A DNA stretch of 64,000 nt from Mangrovimonas xylaniphaga. GTDB taxonomy: Bacteria; Bacteroidota; Bacteroidia; Flavobacteriales; Flavobacteriaceae. Made by a program: the position numbers and the translations under genes. The stretch lies in NCBI RefSeq assembly GCF_001280435.1, contig NZ_LBIP01000013.1, positions 1,302,001-1,366,000 on the forward strand. The letters are read 5' to 3'. Below are positions 1-8,756 of the stretch, piece after piece; the first letter of the stretch is position 1, and each line of letters opens with the position of its first letter. The notes below the pieces were generated by a model. That model made no database searches. It was not told the origin of the DNA and saw nothing but the letters and a program-made list of their open reading frames with translations.

Positions 1-219
1 ATGGCTGGCGAGGTCAACCCTATTTTGGGCACGCCATTGTTCAATTTTGCCTCAGGAATTTCCCTATTACTGTTTTACGCTTTCGCTATGCAATGTATGA
101 GTACCTTGGCCGTGGTAAAACGCGAAACGAATAGTTGGAAATGGCCCACGTTACAATTGGCAGCAATGAGTAGTTTTGCCTATATAGTAGCCCTAATCGC
201 TTTCCAAGTACTCAAGTAA
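1..219 (+). CDS. feoB: Ferrous iron transporter FeoB, C-terminal fragment (cut by window edge)
   Basis: This is the end of a FeoB-type Fe(II) permease. The visible 72 residues hold the last two membrane segments and the family-typical stretch in which a Cys-containing helix is followed by a VKRET-x-SWKWP loop. In FeoB the same place reads roughly A-x-KRE-x-x-SWKW. The frame is open to position 1, so the first ATG is probably internal and the rest of the gene, including the G domain, lies outside the window. A Cys-rich FeoB-associated gene follows 30 bp downstream on the same strand. It is distinct from the split FeoB encoded on the other strand. Confidence 0.8.
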   Translation: MAGEVNPILGTPLFNFASGISLLLFYAFAMQCMSTLAVVKRETNSWKWPTLQLAAMSSFAYIVALIAFQVLK

Positions 220-249
220 GGGAGCCACTAAAATAAAGACTAAACAACC

Positions 250-384
250 ATGAATACCATCATTCAAAACATATTAGTTGTTACCGCTTTGGTTTTGGCG
301 GTTGCTTTCTTGGTCAAAAAATTCTTTTGGACCAAAAAGGCGTCTACTAAAAGTTGTGGCAAGGATGATTGTGGATGTCATTAA
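250..384 (+). CDS. FeoB-associated Cys-rich membrane protein (44 aa)
   Basis: A 44-residue ORF with one N-terminal membrane helix (about residues 5-22), a basic KKFFW stretch and a C-terminal tail ending CGKDDCGCH. This arrangement is characteristic of the small FeoB-associated Cys-rich proteins that follow feoB in many Bacteroidota. They are thought to help Fe(II) transport at the membrane, with the cysteines facing the cytoplasm. It lies 30 bp after the feoB fragment and is almost certainly cotranscribed with it. Its stop codon is one base from the stop of the convergent split-feoB operon. No terminator hairpin separates the two units. Confidence 0.85.
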   Translation: MNTIIQNILVVTALVLAVAFLVKKFFWTKKASTKSCGKDDCGCH

Positions 385-385
385 C

Positions 386-1798
386 TTAAAATAGTCGCCA
401 AACCTGAGCCACCAAAAAGGTCACTACAAATCCCATAATTAAAGGCATCAAGGTGGCCACTGCCGTCCATTTTGCACTTTTGGTTTCTCTATAAATAGTA
501 TAAATAGTCGTGCTACAAGGATTGTGCAACAAACTGAATAACATTAAATTTACGGCCGTCAATAAGGTCCAACCTCCTGCCTTTAAAATTTCCCCAGTAG
601 CATTGGCCGAGTCCAATTCAAACATGACACCAGCCCCCTCGCCTCCAGACATTCCAGTTACCAAAACCGTTAACATTAAAACCGTAGGAATGACAATTTC
701 ATTGGCTGGAATCGCCACAATATAAGCTACCAAAATCACCCCATTCAAACCAATCAACCATCCAAAACCATCCAAGGAATTGATCATCCAATAGGCAATA
801 CTATGATCCCCAATCATAATATTGGAAATCAACCAAATTACCGCACCTGCTGGAGCCGCAAATACAATGGCTCGCCATAATACGATCAAGGTCCTATCAA
901 TTAGAGATGTATAAAGAGTTTTCCAAAATCGAGGTGGTCGGTAGGGAGGCAATTCCAAATTAAAGGTAGACACCTGCCCTTTTAAGACTGTTTTGGACAA
1001 TAACCAAGAACTCGTGAACATAAAAGCCATTCCCAATACCGCAATCCCAATTACAGAAAGGACCGCTGCAGTACCCGACAAGGCTTTAGGCACCACTGCC
1101 CCAACAAAAATGGTGGCAATTAAAATCTGTGTAGGCCATCTACCATTACACAAGGAGAAGTTGTTGGTGATAATCGCAATCAATCGTTCACGTGGACTAT
1201 CTATAATTCTTGTAGCTACAACTCCAGCCGCATTACAACCAAATCCCATACTCATCGTCAAGGCCTGTTTACCATGAGCCCCTGCTTTTTTAAAGAGATT
1301 ATCCAAATTGAAGGCAACCCTTGGCAAATACCCAAAATCTTCCAACAACGTAAACAAGGGAAAGAAAATAGCCATAGGTGGCAGCATTACCGCAATAACC
1401 CACGCCAAAGCTAGGTAGACCCCGTCAATTAAAAAACCGCTTAGCCACCATGGGAAATGCAAACTGGCAGCCCCACTTTTCAAGGCAGGATGAATGGAAT
1501 CCAATAACAATTCCGCCAATAATCCTGATGGGTAATTAGCCCCAATGATGGTCAGCCAAAGCACCACCCCCAACACCAAAAACATGATTGGAAACCCCCA
1601 TTTTCTGCTGGTCACAATCCTGTCTATAGTCACATCTACAGCGTTACGCCCCTTTCTGCTATCGGTGGTCACCGTAGCCTCCACAATTTCCGAGGCATCG
1701 GCATAAATACTTTCGGTAATATGGTCGTGAAAATCACCACCCATTTTCCAACGCAAATCGTTGGAAAGTTCTATAATATCTTCTACGCTATCTTTCAT
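386..1798 (-). CDS. feoB: Split FeoB, membrane permease half
   Basis: This 470-residue protein corresponds to the part of FeoB after the G domain. A soluble helical start (about residues 1-55) is followed by about ten membrane segments with two Gate/nucleoside-recognition type repeats. Conserved features include a GFGCNAAGV motif, with the Cys implicated in ion passage in FeoB, and the [11 protein letters not shown] motif near the end. It should move a divalent metal across the inner membrane together with the upstream GTPase. The ATG at 1798 is preferred over the adjacent TTG at 1801. It is the last gene of a four-gene operon. It lies in the same frame as the GTPase half, separated by two consecutive TAA stops. 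Metal specificity cannot be read directly; manganese is suspected from the neighbouring regulators. Confidence 0.85.
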   Translation of the reverse strand: MKDSVEDIIELSNDLRWKMGGDFHDHITESIYADASEIVEATVTTDSRKGRNAVDVTIDRIVTSRKWGFPIMFLVLGVVLWLTIIGANYPSGLLAELLLDSIHPALKSGAASLHFPWWLSGFLIDGVYLALAWVIAVMLPPMAIFFPLFTLLEDFGYLPRVAFNLDNLFKKAGAHGKQALTMSMGFGCNAAGVVATRIIDSPRERLIAIITNNFSLCNGRWPTQILIATIFVGAVVPKALSGTAAVLSVIGIAVLGMAFMFTSSWLLSKTVLKGQVSTFNLELPPYRPPRFWKTLYTSLIDRTLIVLWRAIVFAAPAGAVIWLISNIMIGDHSIAYWMINSLDGFGWLIGLNGVILVAYIVAIPANEIVIPTVLMLTVLVTGMSGGEGAGVMFELDSANATGEILKAGGWTLLTAVNLMLFSLLHNPCSTTIYTIYRETKSAKWTAVATLMPLIMGFVVTFLVAQVWRLF

Positions 1799-1804
1799 CA
1801 ATTA

Positions 1805-2575
1805 TTACAATTCAAATTCGCCTTCACGTAAGGCCTCAATGATTCTTTGGTCACCGTCCAACAACCTAAAAGCAATCCAACGACTATTGGGAACATTCGG
1901 GAACCGTTGCTTGATTTGATCACTCAATTTTTTAACGGCATCATTGATATGTTTAGGGACATTGGTAATACGATGCGGCTTACAGGCAATCTTCCCTGTG
2001 GCCACTTGGGAAATCACATCAATCAATTCTGGAATGCCTTTGTTGAATCTGGCACTGGCTGCCACCACGGGAACACCCAAACGTTTGGCCAAAGCCCTTT
2101 CATTCACTTCTACATGGTTGCGTTTGGCCTCATCCATTAAGTTCAGACACAAAACCGCCTTATCCGTAATTTCAAGAATTTGCAACACCAAATTAAGGTT
2201 GCGCTCTAAACGTCCTGCATCTACAACAATCACCGTCACGTCAGGCTTCCCAAACAGAATAAAATTCCTAGCTACCTCTTCATCCTCTGAAGTAGACAAT
2301 AAAGAATAGGTTCCCGGCAGATCCACCAACTTATAGGTTTTGTCATTATATCCAAAAGCGCCTTCTGCCCTCGTTACCGTTTTGCCAGGCCAATTCCCTG
2401 TATGCTGACGCAAACCTGTTAAGGCATTAAACACGGTACTCTTTCCCGTATTGGGATTCCCTGCCAAAGCCACCACATAATCGGTATTTTCGACATTAAC
2501 ACCCAACTTTTTCAAACCATCTGGATTGTATTGTGGACATACTTCACAAGCACTCGATACTACATTCTTTTCCAT
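1805..2575 (-). CDS. feoB: Split FeoB, GTPase half
   Basis: A 256-residue G protein equivalent to the cytoplasmic N-terminus of FeoB. Visible motifs are G1 GNPNTGKS (39-46), a switch region with GNWPGKTV (60-67), G3 DLPG (85-88) and G4 NLMD (145-148), followed by the start of the FeoB helical domain. An N-terminal CxxCP motif (Cys10, Cys13) is absent from classic E. coli FeoB and may bind metal. The protein ends in tandem TAA stops where an ordinary FeoB would continue into the membrane part. GTP binding is expected to gate the separately encoded permease. Three bases or fewer separate it from its neighbours on each side, so coupled translation is likely. Confidence 0.88.
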   Translation of the reverse strand: MEKNVVSSACEVCPQYNPDGLKKLGVNVENTDYVVALAGNPNTGKSTVFNALTGLRQHTGNWPGKTVTRAEGAFGYNDKTYKLVDLPGTYSLLSTSEDEEVARNFILFGKPDVTVIVVDAGRLERNLNLVLQILEITDKAVLCLNLMDEAKRNHVEVNERALAKRLGVPVVAASARFNKGIPELIDVISQVATGKIACKPHRITNVPKHINDAVKKLSDQIKQRFPNVPNSRWIAFRLLDGDQRIIEALREGEFEL

Positions 2576-2577
2576 CC

Positions 2578-3603
2578 TTACATCTTTTTAATTAGAATTT
2601 TGGCTGCCTGATCATCCCTTAGGGCAATTGTTGTGCCCTTCACTAAATAGGCCTTTGGGTTCTGCAGTGGACTCACCAAATCTATCTGAATGGGGGTTCC
2701 TTTTACAAACCCCAAATCCAACAAACGCCTTCTGCTATCCCCCCTACATTCTTTTGAAATGCCCAAGATCTCAGCTTTTTCTCCAGTTCCTAAAGCAGAT
2801 AACCTTACAGCCAATTCCTCAAGTTCTTCTTGGGTTTCCAACACTTCTATGGTTAAATTACGTGCCACTTCGGGCGCAAGGATAAACTCTTCCCCTTCCG
2901 CATAAAACAACACACGTCTATCAGTATTTTCTACCACACGGATGACAGAACCAATATGAATATTCTCTGCCAATATTTGTCGGTAATACACCTCTGGCTC
3001 ATCTTCTATATGAACAATTTTACCAACGGTATCCACAGGCAAATCATTTAAATGCGCTCCATCAATATCTGCATATTCCCCAGAATGTGAAGGGATAGGA
3101 TCCCCATGCGGATCGTAGATTGGATTTCCCAACTCCGTAGCCAAAACATTGGTTTCCTCATGACTCAATTGGTGCTCCATCTTTTCGGCTCTGGCATGCC
3201 ATTCAGTTTTATCAAACCCTGTCTTCTCGGCCAAATATTTTTCCCAAAGACGGTGCACTCTCACAATCTTAAGGGCATAGTCCCGTCCTAAAGCAGTCAG
3301 CCTAATTTCTCCTTGACCTAGCTCTTCTACCAGACCATTTTCCTCCATGGTAGCGATGACACGTTCCAAAGTGCCATCATTGTAATGCAAACTATTAACA
3401 ACCTCCTTCTTTAAAATATGCTCTCCTTGGTTTTCCAAGGTATAGAGCTGTTTTAAAACATCTTCAGTAATGACTTTATGGTTCGTTTTTACACTGTTGG
3501 CAACCAACCAAAACCAGCCTTTGGTCGGCCTAAAAAGCACATATGCCAAGACCAACACTCCTAAAAACACTAATAGATTAAATAATGGCCCGCTTACATT
3601 CAT
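2578..3603 (-). CDS. Membrane-anchored DtxR-like / FeoA fusion protein
   Basis: A 341-residue protein with an unusual domain order. It has one N-terminal membrane helix (about 7-24), a DtxR-type winged helix (about 42-110), a DtxR dimerisation and metal-binding domain with HRLWEKYL, then [10 protein letters not shown] (ligand-like His117, Glu121, His136, Glu140, Glu143, His144) and DPHGDPIP. An SH3-like segment and a C-terminal FeoA domain (about 270-341, [12 protein letters not shown]) follow. Glu140 occupies the position that is Cys in iron-sensing DtxR and Glu in manganese-sensing MntR. It sits between the regulator gene and split feoB with 2-3 bp gaps. It could supply the FeoA function to the split FeoB and sense metal at the membrane. 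DNA binding is unproven. Confidence 0.8.
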   Translation of the reverse strand: MNVSGPLFNLLVFLGVLVLAYVLFRPTKGWFWLVANSVKTNHKVITEDVLKQLYTLENQGEHILKKEVVNSLHYNDGTLERVIATMEENGLVEELGQGEIRLTALGRDYALKIVRVHRLWEKYLAEKTGFDKTEWHARAEKMEHQLSHEETNVLATELGNPIYDPHGDPIPSHSGEYADIDGAHLNDLPVDTVGKIVHIEDEPEVYYRQILAENIHIGSVIRVVENTDRRVLFYAEGEEFILAPEVARNLTIEVLETQEELEELAVRLSALGTGEKAEILGISKECRGDSRRRLLDLGFVKGTPIQIDLVSPLQNPKAYLVKGTTIALRDDQAAKILIKKM

Positions 3604-3606
3604 CGC

Positions 3607-4260
3607 CTATTTCTTTACAAATAAGTTATTGGAAACCACTTTGGAAATACTTAATGGTTTTTGATGCACTTCCAAAATCATGGACTCATCAAAAGACTCT
3701 TTGGACAGCACCTTCAATTCGGTGCCCAAGGCAATTTTATGTTTATCCAAGTATTTCAAAAATTCACTGGAAGAATCTTTTACTCCCACACACATACAAG
3801 ACTCGGCCTCATCAATTTGTGACAACAACACCTTGTCTGTTTTTTGTATTTGTCCATTTTTATCGGGGATAGGATCACCATGAGGATCATGGGTTGGAAA
3901 CTCCAAAAAGGCATCCAATTGATTGATCAATTTTTCGGATTTAATATGCTCCAATTGCTCCGCCACCTCATGCACCTCGTCCCAAGAAAAACTGAGATGC
4001 TCCACCAAGAACACTTCCCAAAGCCTATGCTTTCTCACTACAGAAGCTGCTATTTTATTACCAGCAGAAGTCAGCTTGGCGCCTTGGTAACGCTTGTAAA
4101 TAACCAGATCCTTTTCAGCCAATTTTTTAATCATATCCGTCACCGATGAGGCTTTGGTTTGCATCTGTTCGGCAATGGCATTGGTACTGACAGAAATAGT
4201 TCCAAACTTCCCTAAATGATAAATAGCTTTTAAATAATTCTCCTCTGCAAGGCTTAACAT
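3607..4260 (-). CDS. DtxR/MntR family metal-dependent transcriptional regulator
   Basis: A 217-residue iron/manganese-dependent repressor. The N-terminal winged helix covers about 1-70, the dimerisation domain about 71-140 with HRLWEVFL and DPHGDPIP, and the C-terminus is a FeoA-like SH3 domain. Putative metal ligands are His78, Glu82, His97, Glu101, Glu104 and His105. Glu101 replaces the Cys102 of DtxR, as in MntR, which favours Mn(II) sensing; Asn8 stands where MntR has Asp8. It is the first gene of the split-feoB operon and is divergent from a TonB-dependent receptor. An inverted repeat between the two promoters is the likely operator. A gene symbol is withheld because Mn versus Fe is not settled. 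Confidence 0.88.
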   Translation of the reverse strand: MLSLAEENYLKAIYHLGKFGTISVSTNAIAEQMQTKASSVTDMIKKLAEKDLVIYKRYQGAKLTSAGNKIAASVVRKHRLWEVFLVEHLSFSWDEVHEVAEQLEHIKSEKLINQLDAFLEFPTHDPHGDPIPDKNGQIQKTDKVLLSQIDEAESCMCVGVKDSSSEFLKYLDKHKIALGTELKVLSKESFDESMILEVHQKPLSISKVVSNNLFVKK

Positions 4261-4275
4261 GTTATTAATTTTTTA

Positions 4276-4283
4276 CAAAGATA
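4276..4283 (-). promoter_or_regulatory. Promoter -7 element of the DtxR/FeoB operon
   Basis: On the minus strand the sequence reads TATCTTTG, an exact match to the Bacteroidota -7 consensus TAnnTTTG. It lies 15 bp before the ATG at 4260, which gives a very short leader. It faces away from the receptor promoter at 4333. Confidence 0.7.
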
Positions 4284-4308
4284 AGGATTTTGTCTATATA
4301 AATTAATT

Positions 4309-4324
4309 TTTAGTCTTATCTAAA
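4309..4324. promoter_or_regulatory. Putative DtxR/MntR-type operator
   Basis: An inverted repeat TTTAG-N6-CTAAA lies between two divergent promoters. It overlaps the place of the upstream element of the receptor promoter and is about 25 bp upstream of the -7 element of the regulator operon. The arms resemble the outer half-sites of DtxR-type boxes (TTAGG...CCTAA), but the match is short. Binding by the neighbouring regulator is inference. Confidence 0.42.
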
Positions 4325-4332
4325 TTTATGTT

Positions 4333-4340
4333 TACCTTTG
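4333..4340 (+). promoter_or_regulatory. Promoter -7 element of the TonB-dependent receptor
   Basis: TACCTTTG matches TAnnTTTG. It lies downstream of an in-frame ATG at 4328 and 14 bp before the ATG at 4355. Transcription therefore starts after 4328, and 4355 is the usable start. Confidence 0.7.
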
Positions 4341-4354
4341 CAAAAATCAACAAC

Positions 4355-6607
4355 ATGAGACTCTCAATCATCCTTTTATATCTTCTCACTGTAACGGCAG
4401 TTGCCCAAAACACCCATAACATCAAGGGAGTGATTACTTCAAATGGAGTCCAATTACCCTTTGCCAACATCTATCTAAAAAATACTTCAAAAGGAACTAC
4501 CAGCAATGACAACGGGACGTACCAATTGAACAATATCCCTTCCGGGGCCTATACAATGGTTGTTTCCTTTACCGGATATAAAACCCTACAAAGACAAATT
4601 GAATTAAAGGACAGAGACCTTCATCTTTCATTTGAATTGGAAGAAGCCGAATCATTGGACGAAATAGTCATAACCGGCACCCTAAAACCAGTTAACCGAT
4701 TGGAGAGTCCTGTGCCAGTAGAAGTTTATTCCACCACTTTTCTCAAGAAAAACCCAACTCCCAACATCTTTGAAGCCTTACAAAATGTAAATGGTGTACG
4801 ACCTCAACTCAATTGCAATGTTTGCAATACCGGAGATATTCACATTAATGGCCTAGAAGGCCCTTACACTTTGGTGCTTATCGACGGGATGCCTATTGTA
4901 AGTGGTTTGTCTACCGTGTATGGCCTATCCGGAATTCCAAATTCCTTGATTGAACAGGTTGAAATCATTAAAGGCCCCGCTTCATCCCTTTACGGAAGTG
5001 AAGCGGTTGGCGGACTTATCAATATTATCACCAAACATCCAAGCTCAGCCTCAACCATTGCCACCGATGGTTTTGTAACCAGTTGGGGAGAGTCTAATTT
5101 GGATTTGGGATTGAAATTAAATCTCGGCAAAAAAATATCGCTACTCACTGGAGCGAACTATTACAATTACAGTAACCCTATTGACAACAACCACGATAAT
5201 TTTACCGATGTCACTTTGCAAGATCGGATTTCCGTTTTTCAAAAATGGCATTTTAAACGCAATAGCAATAAACAATTGTCTATTGCAGGACGTTTTTTTT
5301 ATGAAGACCGTTGGGGCGGTGAAATGCAATGGAATAAAAGTTACCGAGGAGGTAATGAAGTCTACGGAGAAAGCATCTATACCACGCGTTTTGAACTTTT
5401 AGGAAATTATCAATTGCCAACCACCGAATTGCTCAACCTACAGTTTTCCTATGCCGATCACGATCAAAATTCAGTGTATGGAAACTCGCCCTACCTTGCG
5501 CAGCAACGCATAGGTTTCTCCCAATTGGTTTGGGACAAACCGCTCAACAAGCATAACTTATTATTTGGTGTAGCGGCCCGTTATAATTTTTACAACGACA
5601 ACACGCCCGCCACCATTACAGCAGACGAAGTGTTGATTCCTTCTGTATTTGCCCAAGATGAAATTCAAATTACCACAAAACAAAAACTATTGTTGGGCCT
5701 ACGCTACGATTATGACCATCGACACGGCTCCATTCTTACGCCTAGATTAGCCTACAAATTCAATCCTACAGACACTGATATCCTTCGCTTAAATGCAGGC
5801 ACAGGCTTTAGGGTAGTCAACTTATTTACTGAGGAACACGCAGCCCTTACGGGATCTCGAGATGTTATTATTGAAGAAACGCTCAAACCCGAACGCTCCT
5901 TCAATATCAATTTGAATTATCTCAAAAAACTCTACACCAATAACGGTATGATGTTCAACTTCGACACCTCTATTTGGTACACTTATTTTACCAATGCCAT
6001 TATACCAGATTACGACAGTAATCCCAATCAGATCATTTATAAAAACCTAGACGGCTATGCCACTTCAAAAGGAATTAGCATAAATATAGATGCCACTTTC
6101 GGCAGTGGCTTAAAAGCGCTTTTAGGAGCCACCTTTCAAGATGTTTCCCAACAGCGAGACGGTCAAAAAATCGAACAAATCCTATCCGAAAAATTCTCAG
6201 GCACCTGGGCACTTACCTACAAAAATCACCCAACCAATCTCAGTTTGGATTATACCGGAAACCTCTATGGCCCCATGCGGCTTCCATTATTGGGAGACCT
6301 GGACCCGAGAAGTACATATTCTCCAGTATGGAGCATTCAAAATATTCAACTTACCTATGACGGGTTGACTAATTTTGAATTTTACACTGGTATTAAAAAC
6401 CTTCTCAATTGGACCCCAAACAAAGGCAATCCGTTTATTGTCGCTAGAGCCCATGATCCGTTTGATGAAAACGTAGCATTTGATAATGACGGGAATGTTG
6501 TCCCAACTGCAGACAACCCATATGCTTTAACTTTTGATCCCTCCTATGTCTTTGCACCTAATCAAGGCAGACGTTTCTTTTTAGGCATTAGATTTAATGT
6601 GAAATAA
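4355..6607 (+). CDS. TonB-dependent outer-membrane receptor
   Basis: A 750-residue outer-membrane active transporter. It has a signal peptide ending about TAVAQ, a carboxypeptidase-D regulatory-like beta-sandwich (about 22-95), a plug domain with VLIDGMPIV and IEIIKGP-type motifs plus SSLYGSEAVGGLINIIT, then a 22-strand-type barrel ending in an aromatic-rich GRRFFLGIRFNVK. The plug contains a CNVC pair, which could bind metal. The start at 4355 is chosen because the promoter lies after the earlier ATG and because it gives a clean signal peptide. The gene is divergent from the DtxR/split-FeoB operon across an operator-like repeat. It probably imports the same metal, or a chelate of it, across the outer membrane. 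The substrate is inferred from context only. Confidence 0.85.
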   Translation: MRLSIILLYLLTVTAVAQNTHNIKGVITSNGVQLPFANIYLKNTSKGTTSNDNGTYQLNNIPSGAYTMVVSFTGYKTLQRQIELKDRDLHLSFELEEAESLDEIVITGTLKPVNRLESPVPVEVYSTTFLKKNPTPNIFEALQNVNGVRPQLNCNVCNTGDIHINGLEGPYTLVLIDGMPIVSGLSTVYGLSGIPNSLIEQVEIIKGPASSLYGSEAVGGLINIITKHPSSASTIATDGFVTSWGESNLDLGLKLNLGKKISLLTGANYYNYSNPIDNNHDNFTDVTLQDRISVFQKWHFKRNSNKQLSIAGRFFYEDRWGGEMQWNKSYRGGNEVYGESIYTTRFELLGNYQLPTTELLNLQFSYADHDQNSVYGNSPYLAQQRIGFSQLVWDKPLNKHNLLFGVAARYNFYNDNTPATITADEVLIPSVFAQDEIQITTKQKLLLGLRYDYDHRHGSILTPRLAYKFNPTDTDILRLNAGTGFRVVNLFTEEHAALTGSRDVIIEETLKPERSFNINLNYLKKLYTNNGMMFNFDTSIWYTYFTNAIIPDYDSNPNQIIYKNLDGYATSKGISINIDATFGSGLKALLGATFQDVSQQRDGQKIEQILSEKFSGTWALTYKNHPTNLSLDYTGNLYGPMRLPLLGDLDPRSTYSPVWSIQNIQLTYDGLTNFEFYTGIKNLLNWTPNKGNPFIVARAHDPFDENVAFDNDGNVVPTADNPYALTFDPSYVFAPNQGRRFFLGIRFNVK

Positions 6608-6618
6608 AACCAATACGA

Positions 6619-8745
6619 TTAAAATGCCATAGAAATATCCTCAAAATAGGCTTTAAGTTCCGCAATACTCACCTCTTTAAAGTCCAATATAATGTTGTTC
6701 ATTTCAGAGGTATTGGTTTCTATCGCATCAAAATAGAGTTTCCCTCCGTCTCGTTTAATCGCCACAATAGTAATATCCTCGTTTTTGGACACGGTACCAA
6801 AGTCAATTTCCTCATTAACTTTCCAACCTGGCAACACCGAATTATAATCCCTAAAAACCATATTGACATTGGTGCCTTCAGAATTTTTGATCTTAAGTTT
6901 AAATTTGACTTTTGCACCTCGACTCTTTACAAACCTATCGCAATTGATCCAACCCAAATTAGCAGTCCTCAACACATAATAACTCACATCTTTAGAAGTC
7001 ACTTTATCATCTGTACTATCGTCAACTCTCTTTTCAAACGCTTCGGCACTTACCTTATCCCCGCCAATATACCCAATGGCTTTGGGCACTAATTCCATTT
7101 CTACAGTTTGTGATGGCACCTCCGAACTATCCAAAGGAATCCTAATAACATGCCCTCCACGCGTAATGGAATCATCCTCAAGAATCTTAAATCGGCTTCC
7201 CTGCATTTCAAACAATGGTTTTCTCAACATAACTTTTCTGGTACTTGCCCAACCAAACTCACGAATCAATTTCTCCTCTTCATATCTTCGCCATTCTTTC
7301 ACAAAAGCAGAATCCACCACAAAATCCTTGTCCTTCATGATCTCCCTAATCTTCTCGGTAACCCCTCTTACTTTTGTATAAATGGTATCCGCAGGAAACA
7401 AACCTCTACTTAACATCTCGGTAGTCACCAATGCTGTGTCCCTAACCCCAAATCCTTCAACCTTTTCATTATCCACACTGAATAATATTGGAAACGAATA
7501 GGGTACCGCAACCGCTTTTCCTCTCTGCTTGCCTGGGATCATTTTAGGCAAAAGCCCAATTACCCTATTGGCTTCTTCCTCCAATGCTGGATTGGATGTC
7601 CTAGATTGAACAAACTGCACCTCCCCATGCTTGCTAATTTTAAATATGCTCATGATTCGTTGTCTCCCGGTAATACCAATACCAGCAGCAATATCAGTGT
7701 TAAAATACCTTTGAACATGTTTATTTATTGCCGCATTAAAACATTCCCGACGCAACTGCTCGTCACCCTTATTTTCACAACCAGGAAATATGGGCACCTG
7801 TTCTATTACCGCAAATGGCACTTCAATATCAACTTCCTCCTCTTCTTCAACAGATACTATTTCCTCTATTACAGGCTGAGCTTCCCAATTGACATAATCA
7901 CCTTGCACTTTCCCGGAAAACAACTGCATGCCGTCCTTTTGACCCTTTTTAGGAAACCCTATTTCAATGGCAACTCCATTTTTTAACTCTAGAGCTTTGC
8001 CATTTTGAGAAGCTTCCAGATGTAACATCCCTCCTGTTTCTAACTGCTCATCATGACTTCGAGTGGTTAAATTTGCCAACAACATATCTGCAAGCTCATA
8101 ATATTCAGATACTTTTAAATTGACATTTCCACTGACTTTACGTCCTGAATTTTTATAAACAAATGAATTGGCTTTGATCCGCAACCTTGTGCCTTCCCTG
8201 CAAACTATCACCGTATCTTTGGCCGTATTCACGACTATGATTTCAGCCTCTTTCAAAATTGGCTTAAACGTCTGCTTTGAAGTTTTAGTGAATGTCTGAA
8301 CCTGCACAGAATCTTTCACCAAACCTACATTGGAAGCTTTTTCCACTTGGATGGAATCCAAAGCAATTACAACTTTCTCTTTAGGATATTCTTCCTCAGT
8401 AATTGGATCAATGATGGACTTTGTTGTATCAGACTCGGGAGTTTCTTCTCCCTCACCAGACTTTGATAATACTACAAACAAGACTGCAGAAACAATTGCT
8501 ACAAATACCGAAACCGTAACCACCTTAAACCATTTACCCAGCTTATAGGCTTGGTACCCCTTAGCCATTTCGGCCTTTAAAGCCACACGATCCATGCCAC
8601 CCAGCATCACCAAATGCTCTTGGTACAAACTATTAAAATCTCCATCGTATTGCAATCGCTCTTCAAAGCTAGACACCGCTTCACCAGACAGCAAACCGTT
8701 TACATATTGGTCGATTAATTCTATGTTATTTATATAGTTTTCCAT
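6619..8745 (-). CDS. Transmembrane anti-sigma-like protein with TonB C-terminal domain
   Basis: A 708-residue single-span membrane protein. Its N-terminus (about 1-73) resembles the cytoplasmic part of Bacteroidota anti-sigma proteins (IDQYVNGLLSGEAVSSFEERLQ is the family look). One membrane helix follows at about 75-93. The periplasmic part holds an acidic linker, a domain with a REGTRLRIKANSF start (about 180-290), a TonB-C-like domain (about 310-415, VPIFPGCE and a PKMIPGK motif) and a long C-terminus I do not recognise. The ATG at 8745 is used: it places the gene 11 bp after the ECF sigma stop, whereas the longer ATG start at 8814 overlaps it. It probably holds or releases the sigma factor and may contact outer-membrane partners. 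The TonB-C role is uncertain because no TonB-type proline-rich spacer is evident. Confidence 0.7.
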   Translation of the reverse strand: MENYINNIELIDQYVNGLLSGEAVSSFEERLQYDGDFNSLYQEHLVMLGGMDRVALKAEMAKGYQAYKLGKWFKVVTVSVFVAIVSAVLFVVLSKSGEGEETPESDTTKSIIDPITEEEYPKEKVVIALDSIQVEKASNVGLVKDSVQVQTFTKTSKQTFKPILKEAEIIVVNTAKDTVIVCREGTRLRIKANSFVYKNSGRKVSGNVNLKVSEYYELADMLLANLTTRSHDEQLETGGMLHLEASQNGKALELKNGVAIEIGFPKKGQKDGMQLFSGKVQGDYVNWEAQPVIEEIVSVEEEEEVDIEVPFAVIEQVPIFPGCENKGDEQLRRECFNAAINKHVQRYFNTDIAAGIGITGRQRIMSIFKISKHGEVQFVQSRTSNPALEEEANRVIGLLPKMIPGKQRGKAVAVPYSFPILFSVDNEKVEGFGVRDTALVTTEMLSRGLFPADTIYTKVRGVTEKIREIMKDKDFVVDSAFVKEWRRYEEEKLIREFGWASTRKVMLRKPLFEMQGSRFKILEDDSITRGGHVIRIPLDSSEVPSQTVEMELVPKAIGYIGGDKVSAEAFEKRVDDSTDDKVTSKDVSYYVLRTANLGWINCDRFVKSRGAKVKFKLKIKNSEGTNVNMVFRDYNSVLPGWKVNEEIDFGTVSKNEDITIVAIKRDGGKLYFDAIETNTSEMNNIILDFKEVSIAELKAYFEDISMAF

Positions 8746-8756
8746 GAGGTTTTGAA

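Noticed and set aside
1798-1805. Sequencing error or recent frameshift to explain the split feoB
   Set aside because: The two halves are in the same frame and are separated by two adjacent stops with a start codon beside them. Both halves are otherwise intact, which fits a stable split better than one error.
4328-4354. ATG at 4328 as the start of the TonB-dependent receptor
   Set aside because: The promoter element TACCTTTG lies at 4333-4340, after this ATG, and the peptide from 4355 gives a clean signal sequence.
7606-7986. Plus-strand ORF of 126 codons inside the anti-sigma gene
   Set aside because: Antisense shadow of a well-supported gene. It has no start context or recognisable product.
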